From positions 14,671,327-14,735,326 of the forward strand of contig CM065313.1 in assembly GCA_033032175.1 (NCBI GenBank): 64,000 nucleotides of DNA, read 5' to 3'. Origin of the DNA: Saturnia japonica (lineage: Eukaryota; Arthropoda; Insecta; Lepidoptera; Saturniidae). A program made the translations under genes and the position numbers. Each line of letters opens with the position of its first letter. Position 1 is the first letter of the stretch. The notes below the pieces were generated by a model. That model worked only from the letters and a program-made list of their open reading frames with translations, was not told the origin of the DNA and ran no database searches. Shown here one piece after another: positions 23,401 through 35,400 of this stretch.

Positions 23401-26400
23401 CGTAGCAGTTCTTTTTAATGTAGGAATGTACAATTTATTTACAAAACAATTTGTTACTCTCTTTGACATGACATTTTTTACTTAGCAAGTCTTAATTGTT
23501 GCACCGTTACAGAAAATTGTAAGTGAAGTAATAGTATCGCACGACGAAACCTATGACCGTCACTTTTTGGATATGTACATCACCAAGATGAATGAGGAGT
23601 TAAGAGAAAGAGAGCGAAGCACATTTTCAGGTAATATATTTATGTTGATAAAACTGACCTTCATATTTTTGTAATAATTATCGAGCAAGGTTAATATACT
23701 TAGTCGCAATTTAGGATAAATATAAATTTAATTTCTAATATAATTAATTTAATATAAGTAGGTACTTTCATATTCATAGACCATTGTAGACCATAACATG
23801 ATATGATCGATATTGACACATTGATATTAAAATATTTACATTAATTTATTAATAAGTTATTATATGTATTTATTACGTCAATAAATATTTGTTAATTTCA
23901 AATTAATGCAATCAAATTTTTTGATCGTAATTTATTGACAACTAGCGATCCGCCTCAGCTTCGCACTTTTGTAATTTAAAAAGTGGTGTCATTTATGTTT
24001 AAACAAAGCATGTTTTATTGATTTAGACTTTATAGAAAAGTGTGCTTAGTCCGCGACGCGCAATTCAATTAGTTGTATAGGTAGGCCGCGGCGCGAGAGG
24101 CAGCAGTGGTGAGGAGTGCCGGCAAACAGTTTCGCTGCGAATGATTTCTTTGGTTGCGAATAATTTCGAGTCCGTGATATCCAGTATTATTTATTTATTT
24201 ATTTGTATTATTGTATTTATTTGGATAAGTATTACTACTGAGTTGGAGAAAATAGGTATCGCAAATAAGCTAATATTTTTAATTACTATATTGAAGGTAA
24301 AAATAGTTACTGTGAGTCAACCTTAGGAAATAAATATGTATATGCCTCAGCGGACTTTTCTCTAGGCTTGTTGAAGAACTACAATTCTTTAATACATTTG
24401 TAAGATCTATATTATTATGTACACATATATACATTGATCACCATTCCTACAAAAGCGGGTTCAATGTCGATGTCGATAATCCATCGCTTTGTCGACTTGA
24501 ACCCGGCAATTATTTCTGTATTCCTCAAAAATACTTTTAAAAAAAATGTTGGGGTTCAAATGCATCTTTCCCTTCCCTGCAGTTTTTGCCGGCATTCAGT
24601 CGCGATCTGTACTCGACGCCTAAAACGCTTTATACAAGCCCTTTGTATTTTATCAGTTTTTAGTCGTGTAAATATTGATTGTATTAAGGACTCGATATCG
24701 AATAATATTCTCTTTACGGTTTGTGTGTACTACTTGTTTTATATTGTAGATAATCTGCGTTTTGACTTTTGACATTTAAGCATAGTAAGCGTGCGAGTCG
24801 AATGCAGTCGGGGTCTGCGGTGAAGAGCGGAAGTATCTTTCCCCACAGTCCACACGTCTCGCCTCACGTAGGTCTACTGTAGTGATGTGAGTGCTGTCTT
24901 TGCTGACTACCATATATTTGTACGCTTACTAATCGCGTTAAAGCTCATGCTGAGGCCCCATGTTATTTTTTTAATTTTAATAATGACTTGTCCGACTCCA
25001 TCTACTTCTCTTTTAACTACAAAAAACATGTTTTATTCATTGCTAAGCACAGAAAATGGCGAAAAATGAATCTGATGATGATTAAATTTCACAGATTAAT
25101 TTTTTCAGTTTAATTTCTCTGCGTGAAATACAGTGTAAACTCTTTATAACGAAACTCAAGGGACTGAGCATTTTTTGTTGTTATAGAGAGTTATCGTTAT
25201 ATGGAGTGAACAAAAAAACAACCAAATTAACAAGAATTTTTATATGTATGTATGTCTTAGATAATAAATGCTTATAAATTATTGTTTACACATATAGTCT
25301 GATAACTTTGTCTGACGTTTTTTGCTATGCCATTACTTGTTTTGTATTATTTTATGTATTCTATTCATATCTAGATATGTGGTGGAATCGTCTTGATTAA
25401 ACAACAAAAAAATTTCTACCAACTTAGCGGCATCTAGGGCTTGTTGAATTGTTAGTGGTGATTCGGCTATGTCCACTTGATCATCTTCTTCATCTTGATT
25501 ATCGGGTGTTTCCTGACTTTTTGACACTAAATCAATAATTTGTCCATCTGTAAGTGTACCAGTTGTGGCTACATCCTCATCTATATTTTCGTACGATTGT
25601 AGATCTTCGTTAAAATTGTTTGGTATGTTGAACTGGCTTATCCATTCACTCAGTGGTAGATTGTCTTCACTGTCAAATTGGTTCGTTTCTTGGCTACTAC
25701 ATAATCCAGCATGTCGAAAAGAATGTTGGATAGTGACTGCTGTTACTAAGAAGAAGTAACTGTAAGAAGTTGATCGAGACCTTGCCGTCAGTTTCGATCA
25801 CATCCATCAACATTTTCCGTCTATAGTGGCCATTTAGGCTTTTAATTACACTCTGATCCATTGGTTGTAAAATACTGGTTGTATTAGCTGGGAAAAAAGC
25901 TAACTCTATATTTCGAAGATTAGATATGATTGGGTGAGCAGGACAATTGTCTACTAGAAGCAAGATTTTCCGTGATTTTAATTAGCATCCCATTTTCTCA
26001 CTTCCTCTTCAAAAATCTGCGATGTCATCCAAGCTGACTTGTTTGCTTTGTACGTAACTGGCAACTGTTTTATGTTCTTGAAACACCGAGGGTTTCTCGA
26101 TTTGCCTATAACTAAGAGCTTTCTTTTTTCTGTGCCACTCATATTGGCAGCCACTAGAACTGTAATACGCTCTTTAGACAGTTTTCCTCCAACACATTTT
26201 TCCCCTTTGAATTTTAAAGTTTTGTCGGGAGTCAACTTGAAAAAAAGCCAGTTTCATCTGCATTAAAAATGTCTTCTGGTGAGTACTTCATCTTTAATTT
26301 AGGCCACACTTTACTAATCTAATTGTTAGTCACATTCATATCGACATGCCGCGCCTCTCCGTTCATTTTACCGTACGTAATTTGGTGACGGTGCTTAAAT

Positions 26401-29400
26401 TTTCCGAGCCAACCTTCAGATGCTTTAAAGTCAATAATGCCAAGTTGGTTGGCAAACTTTTCAGCTTTAGCTTTTACAATTGGACCCGAACCCCGAATTG
26501 GCTTTCTTAATTTTTTAGAAGAGTTTCCTTCCAGCGCCGCCTGTAGAATTGTTTTTTGATTTTTCCACATGGTAGAACCAGTGGATTGACTTAGTTCAAA
26601 ACGCCTTCCAACGTCACTTTTATTTTCTCCCTTTTCAATCACACATATCACACAAACTTTTTCGTCAACACTGATCGCTTGCCGTTTACTGGCCATGTTA
26701 ACAGTTTCAAAGTAGGTTTACGACTGATAATACGATAGGTACCCAGTATGCTTGGTCGAAGACCATCACTTCCGAGAAAACAATGCATTATACTGCACGT
26801 GTTCAAGGCAATTAAGGATAACAAAAGCTAGACCGACCTCGGATGTTTCGGAGCTTCAAAGTCTTTTGTTACCTGATAATAAACAATAATACCGATAATA
26901 AATATTTACTGTCTAAAAATATGAACACATTTCTTCGTAATAGAGAATGGCATATCGCTATAAAGAGTGTTTCAATATGTGGGGTTTAACGCAAACCAAC
27001 CAAGTTGGGCTCATTTCAACGTTATAGGGAGTTGTTCGTTATAAAGGATAACGTTATAAAGAGTTTACACTGTAATTGATAAAAGAATGTTGGATAAATA
27101 ATTACATTGTTTTTTCCCCCCTTATGGTACTCAAAATGTAAATGTTAAATTTAAAACAACATTCATCATGATCAGTTTTTCTTTAATTTGCGCGGAACCC
27201 TAATTATTTTTCTAAAATAAAAGTAGCCTTAGTTACTCCTTACAACATCAGCTATCTGTCAGTGAAAGTCCCTTCAAAATCGGTCTAACCGTTTCACCAA
27301 TTTTTATGATTTCGTTGCACGGGAAGCTTATGTCATTACTAAAGTAATAGGCCGCGATGATATTTGTCAATAATATGTACCTATTTTTAGGAATAGTATT
27401 TTTTTTTTTTTTTTGAAAATATTACATTGTTCTTAATTCTCAACCGATATTCATGACATTTTGTACACGAGAAGTAGGTATGCCTTTGCCTATGTATCGG
27501 CCGTATGTAAATATTGAACCTTTAGATAATGTAGGTACAAAGTTTTCTGTACGTACCTACCTATACGTTGCGTATGTTTATTTGCTTATGTTTCCTGTGA
27601 TTGTTTGTCTTATTTTGTATCTTGACATTCTTGACCCTTGTTGAGGGCCTTGGGTCATATTTGCAATTACGTCGTGTTCTTTGTTCGTCGTTAAATATAA
27701 ACAAAAATTTCATTTTCTCGCATTACAAGATCGTAATCTTCTCTATACATATTACGCATAGAACATTACATATGGCAGAGATGTGAATGTTATGTTAAGA
27801 TCTAACAGATAGTAAGCTGAGGAGTATCTAATAGGTTAGCTCGATATGGGCATGTCAAGGGGATTCATAAATCATATATATAGAAGAATGTTAATTATGA
27901 AAGTGGACAGATTATATGAGTAGAGGAAACCCGAAGGTATGTGTGTAAAAGGCGTGAATACTTTGAACTTTGATGATAGCTAATAGAGGAGAGTCAAAGA
28001 AGAAAACATATAGTGCCGACCCTATTTAGGAAGATTGGGCAAGAAGAAAAATAATTATTCACGTATTATATCTTTATTTATCATGTGGAAATATTTTGAT
28101 AAAAAAGTGCAGAATTTGTTTTTTACCATGTATATTGCATTCTATCTTTTTTATATATTATCTCGGTACATTGTCGGTACTGTCCTTGATGGTAATAAGC
28201 ACAGCACAGTCCAAACACAACGGCAACCACCGAGAGTTCTAAATTCATGGCGATCGACCTATGGTCGCCGCTATCATGCCGGCCTCATTATCTTAACGAT
28301 ATATAATTATTTATATTCAATATTGAGATTATGTATGTCTAATACATTTAAGTATATGAACTTTTAACGGATAATTATTTTAATTATAATCACGGGTCTG
28401 CGTTACGGGGTCCTCCCCAGAAACTTAAGTGTTGTGTTCTCATCCGTTTGTATGCATAGTTTCTTTACAAAAAGTGCCTGTCCTATTACTGGTGGTTATC
28501 AGTCAGGGGACTATTCTCTTTAGAGAAGTCTGAGCAGCTATTCACCTCATTTTACAGTAAATAAAGAAAGTAAAAAGATAGGGAAATAAAAGATTTAAAA
28601 GCAAGATATAAATATTCATGTGTTATGATCATACTTAGAGTAAAAGTATTGGTAAAGTTAGCGAATGAGCACATAGAGGGGCCATACATGTTGAGACGGT
28701 CGCAATACACGTCGCAAAGGCTGCTGATGCACTTCGCAACGACCAAGCTAAATATCCTGTAAATTAACGTGCTTGTGTTGTATTTTCATAGGACAATCTG
28801 TAAGCTCGGGCGAGTGGTAACGTATGTGTAAGAGCGCTTACAGACAGGGCGAATGAATGCGATCCAAGGCTCTGAATGGGCATGGCCGATCATTACCAAA
28901 CTTTGTGTGAGACATAAAAGCGAATGCGAGCGAGCGAGTGCGGTGTCGATCGTTCACTCCCACTTTGTGCCTTCGTTCGCATTCGTTCGCCCAGTCTGTA
29001 GGCGGCATGACAATAGAACTGTCGCGTACTGTGAACCAATGTGACTGTGTCACAAGATTCGATGATTATTTACATTATTATTATTATTAATATTACAACG
29101 AACCTGCGACATGACCTTGGTCGCACGTTCCCCTTTACAACTAATCCCCTCACTATAGAACTTTTCGCGTACGACTGAAGTCCGTGTAAAGGTTCCTGCG
29201 ATTGTCACAACGTGTATGCTCCTTTGAAATATCAAAATTAAGGGAAATATGGCGTTGCCACAAAAAAGAACCTTTGAGAACTAATATATAGAATTAAATA
29301 CGCTAGTAAACATTAAATATTCTAATAATAACTAATTATTTTCAGTGGACCAGCTAGTACTAACGTGTACCGATTACATGTTCCCATCAGCAACAGCAGG

Positions 29401-32400
29401 AGAAACAGTATTGACTCTTCTTATCGAACAAATTCTTCTACAACCAGAAATCCAAGTCAAAATACATGAAGAAATAGACATGATCGTTGGGAGAGATCGT
29501 TTACCTACACTCGATGACAGGCGAAAGTATGATTTATTTATATATAATATTTCAATGTAGGAAATTCTAACCTTCATATTATATTCTTCATCCTCACATC
29601 CTCGTCATCTCCATAAATCTAACTTTCTCCAAATTCTTATTTTAATATATTGGTCAAGACAAGCCAAGATAGTCCTACGTAAAAGCAGGAGAGTTATTCA
29701 ATGTTGGATTAATAAAATCAACCTTGAAGTTTGAACTTGATACTAAACTTGTTCCCTAAGCAGGAAATTGCGGCGATTGGGAACGTTACCTTGAAAAACG
29801 TAACTTATTTCAGAAAGCTATTCCAGGATCAGTTCGTTTTAACGGTGGAAGCGAACAAATAGGACAAGTCGCCAGGTCGCCGATCAGCTTCAGTTCTCGA
29901 CCATTTGGCAGATTCAAATAATGAAAAAAATAGGAACACTGAAACATTTGTAACGATTAACTGTAACTCCTAGTAAGTTTGATGTGAAAAACACAGCTGC
30001 TAAGGAGTGGTATGGGATCACATACCCAATGCGACTATAGTAGACGCATTTTAAACTGAGTCGTCGGGCAATAAATGTCACTGACAGTAGGAATGTGCAC
30101 GCAATGCAAACCGTTATTGCTACTTAGCTACCTGCGCACGCGGGGTCGATGCATCATCGTGACCTTCATTAGCACTCCGACTCCTGATTGGTCGTTACGA
30201 GTAAGGGTTGTTTGTTTTTTTATTGTTGTAGGCATAAAAATTGCCTATTTTCTTGCTTGCCCATTTTACATTTTAAAACATCTGTAAATGCCGGTCAAAA
30301 TATTTCAAAAAGTTAAGGACAGTCTCCTCATAAAATTTTCGTGTAGCTACAACGGTACCGTCTGCCCCATCTCAAAAATCCAATCTGTATAATAACCTAG
30401 AATCTATATTAACTATGATTGTAAAATGAATTATAGTAGAGTATATTTATTAGGAATACGTATCATATTATTATCTTCAATGTTGTACGACTAATAAATA
30501 TTTTTGAATTTTTAATTCGACAACTAGAGTGGACTAAATGATCGAAAACTGGCGCAATTACCTTACAGTGGTCGCGTTATGTACAGTACAACCATAATAT
30601 ATTTTTTATATTAATTAATTATGAAATAAATTACATTTTGATGAAAATTACGATGATGATGATGATGTTTAGATACGTGGGTGTAACCGCCTCAAATCGC
30701 AGGCACTAGCATCGCAAGCAATCAGTTCAATAAAACTCCTGGCACGCCAACTCAACGTTATAAAATACAAGGCACAATCCAACTAAGACACTACCGAAAA
30801 TTACTTGGGACGTAGCGCTCTCCAAACCACAAGCAGAAGCGTGGTACTCAAAAGCACGACGGCGACTACTCTGCGTGCCCGCACCAGGTGTCCGGCCGCG
30901 CTGAGAGGGGGGAGGGGGCAGCGCCTGCGCCGAACAGTTGCACTTGTCATTCGCCCATCTATCACAGGCCTTCCCGCGATCTCGCCATCTCACGATGCGA
31001 GCTAATGAATTTACATTTCCAACAACCCGCATAACCGAGATCCGAGGTGTTAGATGGGACAACCTTCCAGAAGGTATCAAACCGTCATATCTCGCTTATT
31101 ACAAACTTGCTCGATCTCTGAAATCAGATCTCTCCATTCCGATGCCACCCCTCCACAAGGGCTTCGGTCTCCCTCTTGTGTTAGACAGCGTCGATAAAGC
31201 GGAATGCCGAGCCGCGAGCCTAAAGAGCCAGTGCTCCCGTAACGGCGACAATGTAGATACCGTACATAACGACAATATCGAATCTTCGGTACAGAATGTA
31301 ATCGTGATCCTCCCGGCGGACACCCTAACTCCGGTTACATCTGAGGAGGTATGTTCAGTTAATTAAAGGCCTTAAGCCTAGAAAGTCACCTGGTCCCGAC
31401 GTTATCAGGAACGAAGTACTAGTGGCGAATGTGGCGCCATATCTGACTCCAGATCAGAAGATTGCGTGCTCAAATCACGTCGGGGTCACCACTTTGGTAT
31501 GTTCAATGAAAATAAACTACATCAGTAGGGCTAGCATATTTACTTGGTAAGAAATAGTACAATTCAAAGTAACGTGTCGTGAAACCAACAGTCTAAATTG
31601 ATATCTATCATCTCGTTAAGTATTTTAATATATCGTTCTAAAACAGCCAGTACAAAAATAGTGGCGAATGAGACGCAACATCCTCAAACTTCTTTCTGCT
31701 CATCTTATAACTCTCTTGGTTTGCTTTTTCAATGCAGCAATTGCTCACTACTATTTTCCAGCCACTTGGAAAGCGGCCCCAGTGGTAGGTATTCACAAGC
31801 CCGGGAAGAAAGCCTCAGTTTCCGACAGCTGTCGCCTGACTAGTCTCTTAAACACGCTAGGGAAACTTTACGAGCGTCTCCTTCTGAACCGTCTGAAATC
31901 CGTTATTAACGACAAAAACCTATTCCCACCTGAGCAGTTCGGTTTCCGTGCCCAACATTTGTGTACACGCCAAGTGTACCGCCTCACGGAGCATATCACG
32001 TTTAACTTCAGCGAACTCTACAAACCACGTCGTACACTTGCGGTCTTCTTCGACGTTGTCAAGGTTTTTGATAAGGTTTGGCATGCCGGACTAGTCCACA
32101 AATCATACCAATTAGAAATTCCAAACAGATTAGTACCTATCGTTCACAATTATCTTACTGACCGCACCCTCCGCTACAGAGCGGCCACTCTGGCGCCTTG
32201 TCTATTTAAACTGTACATCAGCTACCTCCCACATCTCCCCGGGGTCAAGGTAAGTTTATACGCTGATGACAAAGTTATTCACAGCTCACTCAGGCACAGA
32301 ACTCACCTCAGATCACGTGTCCAACTCGCAGTAACCCAACTCGGCAGATGGTTCTGTAAATTACGCATAGCTCTCAACCCCGATAAGAGTACCACGATTC

Positions 32401-35400
32401 TTTTAATCCCGGACAACTACGAAAGGCACTCGAACCCCTCCACCTTTTCGTTGTCCCAATCCCCTGGACCACCCAGACTAAATCATCATACATCATCATA
32501 CAATATCAATACATGTCCGTAGAGTCTGGTATAAGGCCGCTATGGTCTAAGCCCGCTTGCATCCTCTGCTATGCTCGGTAAGCAAATTGTCTCTCATCCT
32601 AACGTATAGTTGTGTAGTCTTCAAGCTTTAGCCCCTTGGAAACATTGGAAAATCGATTTTTACGCAAAATAGTCAATTCCCTATGGTTCGTTCGAAACGT
32701 AGACCTCCATAAACATATGGAACTTCCTTCGATCGAAACTTACATCAAAACTCTTGCAAGAAGCTATTTCGAGAGAGTGTCAAACCATTTAAACCCGTTA
32801 GTGGCATCCGCCGCAACATACACTCCAGTCCCAGACGCTCCGAAGGCAAAACGCAGACTGCGGAACATTTTTACCGACTCCGATGTCGAAATCACGGTAA
32901 CTAATGCGTCTCTTCAAAACAAGCGTGCTTGCGTCCACGTCCGTGTAACGACCGTTCCTTCCGCAGGGGACGGGCGGTCGGTTAATTTCGCTCCTGCATA
33001 CCCGCCACGACCGCCCTTTCTAGCGGCAACTCTGGCCTAGATCCGTTCCTCCGGCCTGGAGTCCTTGAGCCAAGCAGCCGCTCGCGCGATACAGTGACTC
33101 TGCACTTGCAATCACTAGCTACCAATAGACCCCATTATACTGCACCACCACATACGTGCACACTACACGGGTACTTAGATTCTGTAAGGGACTTTTTTTT
33201 TGTTATTTAGACTTACACCAAATTACTAGATTACTAAATACATATATATGCATGTTTCTCCCTTCCTTCCAGAAGGCAGGAACACGTATATATGTATAGT
33301 TAGTTCAATCGAATTTTACGGATAGGGAACTAGTTAGATCGCCATTTATTTGCATGTACGGCAACAGGCCAAGCCGAGGTTCGACCACTTTGGCACCCTT
33401 GAGCTTGTTGTCCCGTTTTCGCAACTGAGTGCCTTTCACGCTCGCCCCCAAGCCCGGTGAAGCTGTCAATGCCTCTAATGGCTCCAGGGCCCATAAGGCT
33501 AACAGTATCGTCAGTTCTAAAAAAAAAAAAAAAAAATGTTAGCTACTCTATACCTAATCATCAACGTTGCTTGTACATCTAAGTATATCCATATTTTGTG
33601 TCTAAATATCCGAGAATCTCCTACTAACTAGGTAGGTATTTAAATAATTGTTTACCATAAACTTTAGCTAAATCATTAAGCACTCTTCCACACCGTTATA
33701 ATGGATGCTATGAATGCTATGCTATTGAATTTAATGCTTAATTAATAATTATAACTTCTTTTTTATATAATAGCAAAGTGTGTGTAAACATAATTCCGTC
33801 AATGTCACGTCAACTTAATATCAGTCCTAATTAATACGGATTCAAATTTTTCATTGATAAAATAACTGAGATATTTTTTGATAAGAATCAATGAGAACAT
33901 TATGATACGAGTGGTCGTTTTTATTGTGTCAGGGTTGAGTTGGTTGAAATTCACATTAATCACACACATTACATTAAAAGTAAACAGTATTTTGTCTCAG
34001 CAGTATCCTTAAAGCCGCTTGGTAGATTATCTTTTCGCCAAAATATATTACTGCAAATTTGGTTTTAAATTATTTTAAAAGTGATTGTTAGTTACTAAAA
34101 AGGAAATGTATTAATTAAGATATAATTAAGAAATAAATATTGCTAGGAAACTCTGTGTGTAAAAATTAAAAGAAAATGCTGAATTTAATTATTTTGTTTT
34201 AAAATATTAACAATAACAGCCATTTTCTTGGATACAAAATAGTAATCAACTCTCTTAGGTACCTAACGGTTTTGTGTATTTGTAATTTCAAGAGTGAGTT
34301 TAATAAATTACCTATGTACAACCTACCCCAAAAGGATCGCAGTACCGAGGACAGTCACAATAGCACTATTTATTATTATTATTTATTAGTTTATTAGTAG
34401 CTACACTGACATCTTTACTATTATTTTTACTAAAGTTATATTTTTCTTCGTCACATATGAATCGATAAAAGAAAATGTTATGAACAAACTTTAGTAGCAG
34501 ACGATGGCATCCAATCACCTTACTGTTTTTGGATTCTGATTTTTGAAATCCATTTTTCTCTTATCAGTCCCATTTTTAGGTTATCTAATCACAAGAAATG
34601 GAACAATTTTCTACTAAAATCCTACTAAGTTTAGATGACGTAATAATTAAAAAAATAGGGAATTTATTTCGAGGGACTAAATTGGAACCAGAGAGCAGTG
34701 AAGAATTCTAGGGTAGAAATCCGAGCGTAGCGAAGGGTTCTAGAGGAGAATCCTAAACGGAACGAGGGATACTAGGACCGAGATACATTTTTTTCACGAG
34801 ATAAATAATCTACTTTTTATCATTGACTGCGAGAAAACTTCTTAAGCAGTGATTGGATAATTGAACGGGAATTGAGTGTGAAATATCAAGGACGCGTCAT
34901 GTTTGGGCACATTTCGTTACACGAGAGAGAAGAAAGATCGATCGACATAATTATAAACCCATTAATGATTTTACGGATAGGGAATTAGTCAGATCAATTA
35001 CCCTTGCACGCTTGTTGCTCACGCTTTCGGGACTGAGTGCCTTAAGCGCTCGCCCCCAAGCCCGGTAAAGCTGTCAAAGCCATCAGCGGCTCTGTTTTTG
35101 AATAGGGCCCCTCAGGCTAACAATGTAGCAATTCTGAAAAAAAAACTATTACTGATTTTCTTTTGGATTGTCGCATTCTGGGATCACTTGGTGTATAAGA
35201 AGAATACTGCGAGGTGGTAGAGAACGTAACCACCATATACAAGTGATAAAATAATAACTGATTCTCATTGTAAGAAGTTTCGCTTGCGACTATTTACCAT
35301 TATGTACCGAGAGAATTTACCGGGGACCGAGATTTCAAGCGCATCGCATCGCGTCCGCGTCATTGGGGCCGACATTACTTGGATTTTAACTTAACAACAA

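Larger units (their letters stand above)
30690..33536 (+). mobile_element. Jockey-clade LINE, damaged, with poly(A)
   Basis: Plus-strand non-LTR retrotransposon ending in an A run at 33519-33536. The ORF2 pieces are listed separately. The 3' region (ACGGATAGGGAACTAG to AACAGTATCGTCAGTTCT) is shared with short tails at 34975, 57829 and 20500. The 5' boundary is approximate and the element is truncated. A 227-bp foreign insertion lies at 31432-31658. Confidence 0.85.

Noticed and set aside
28035..28367. A 110-codon frame as a membrane protein gene
   Set aside because: It is hydrophobic only because the DNA is AT-rich; it has no family resemblance and overlaps a LINE remnant at its start.
29760..29925. 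A hidden extra P450 exon or a second P450 fragment in intron 6
   Set aside because: A short open stretch ends GRFK and is preceded by TTTCAG, but it has no P450 motif and is not needed for the full-length protein.
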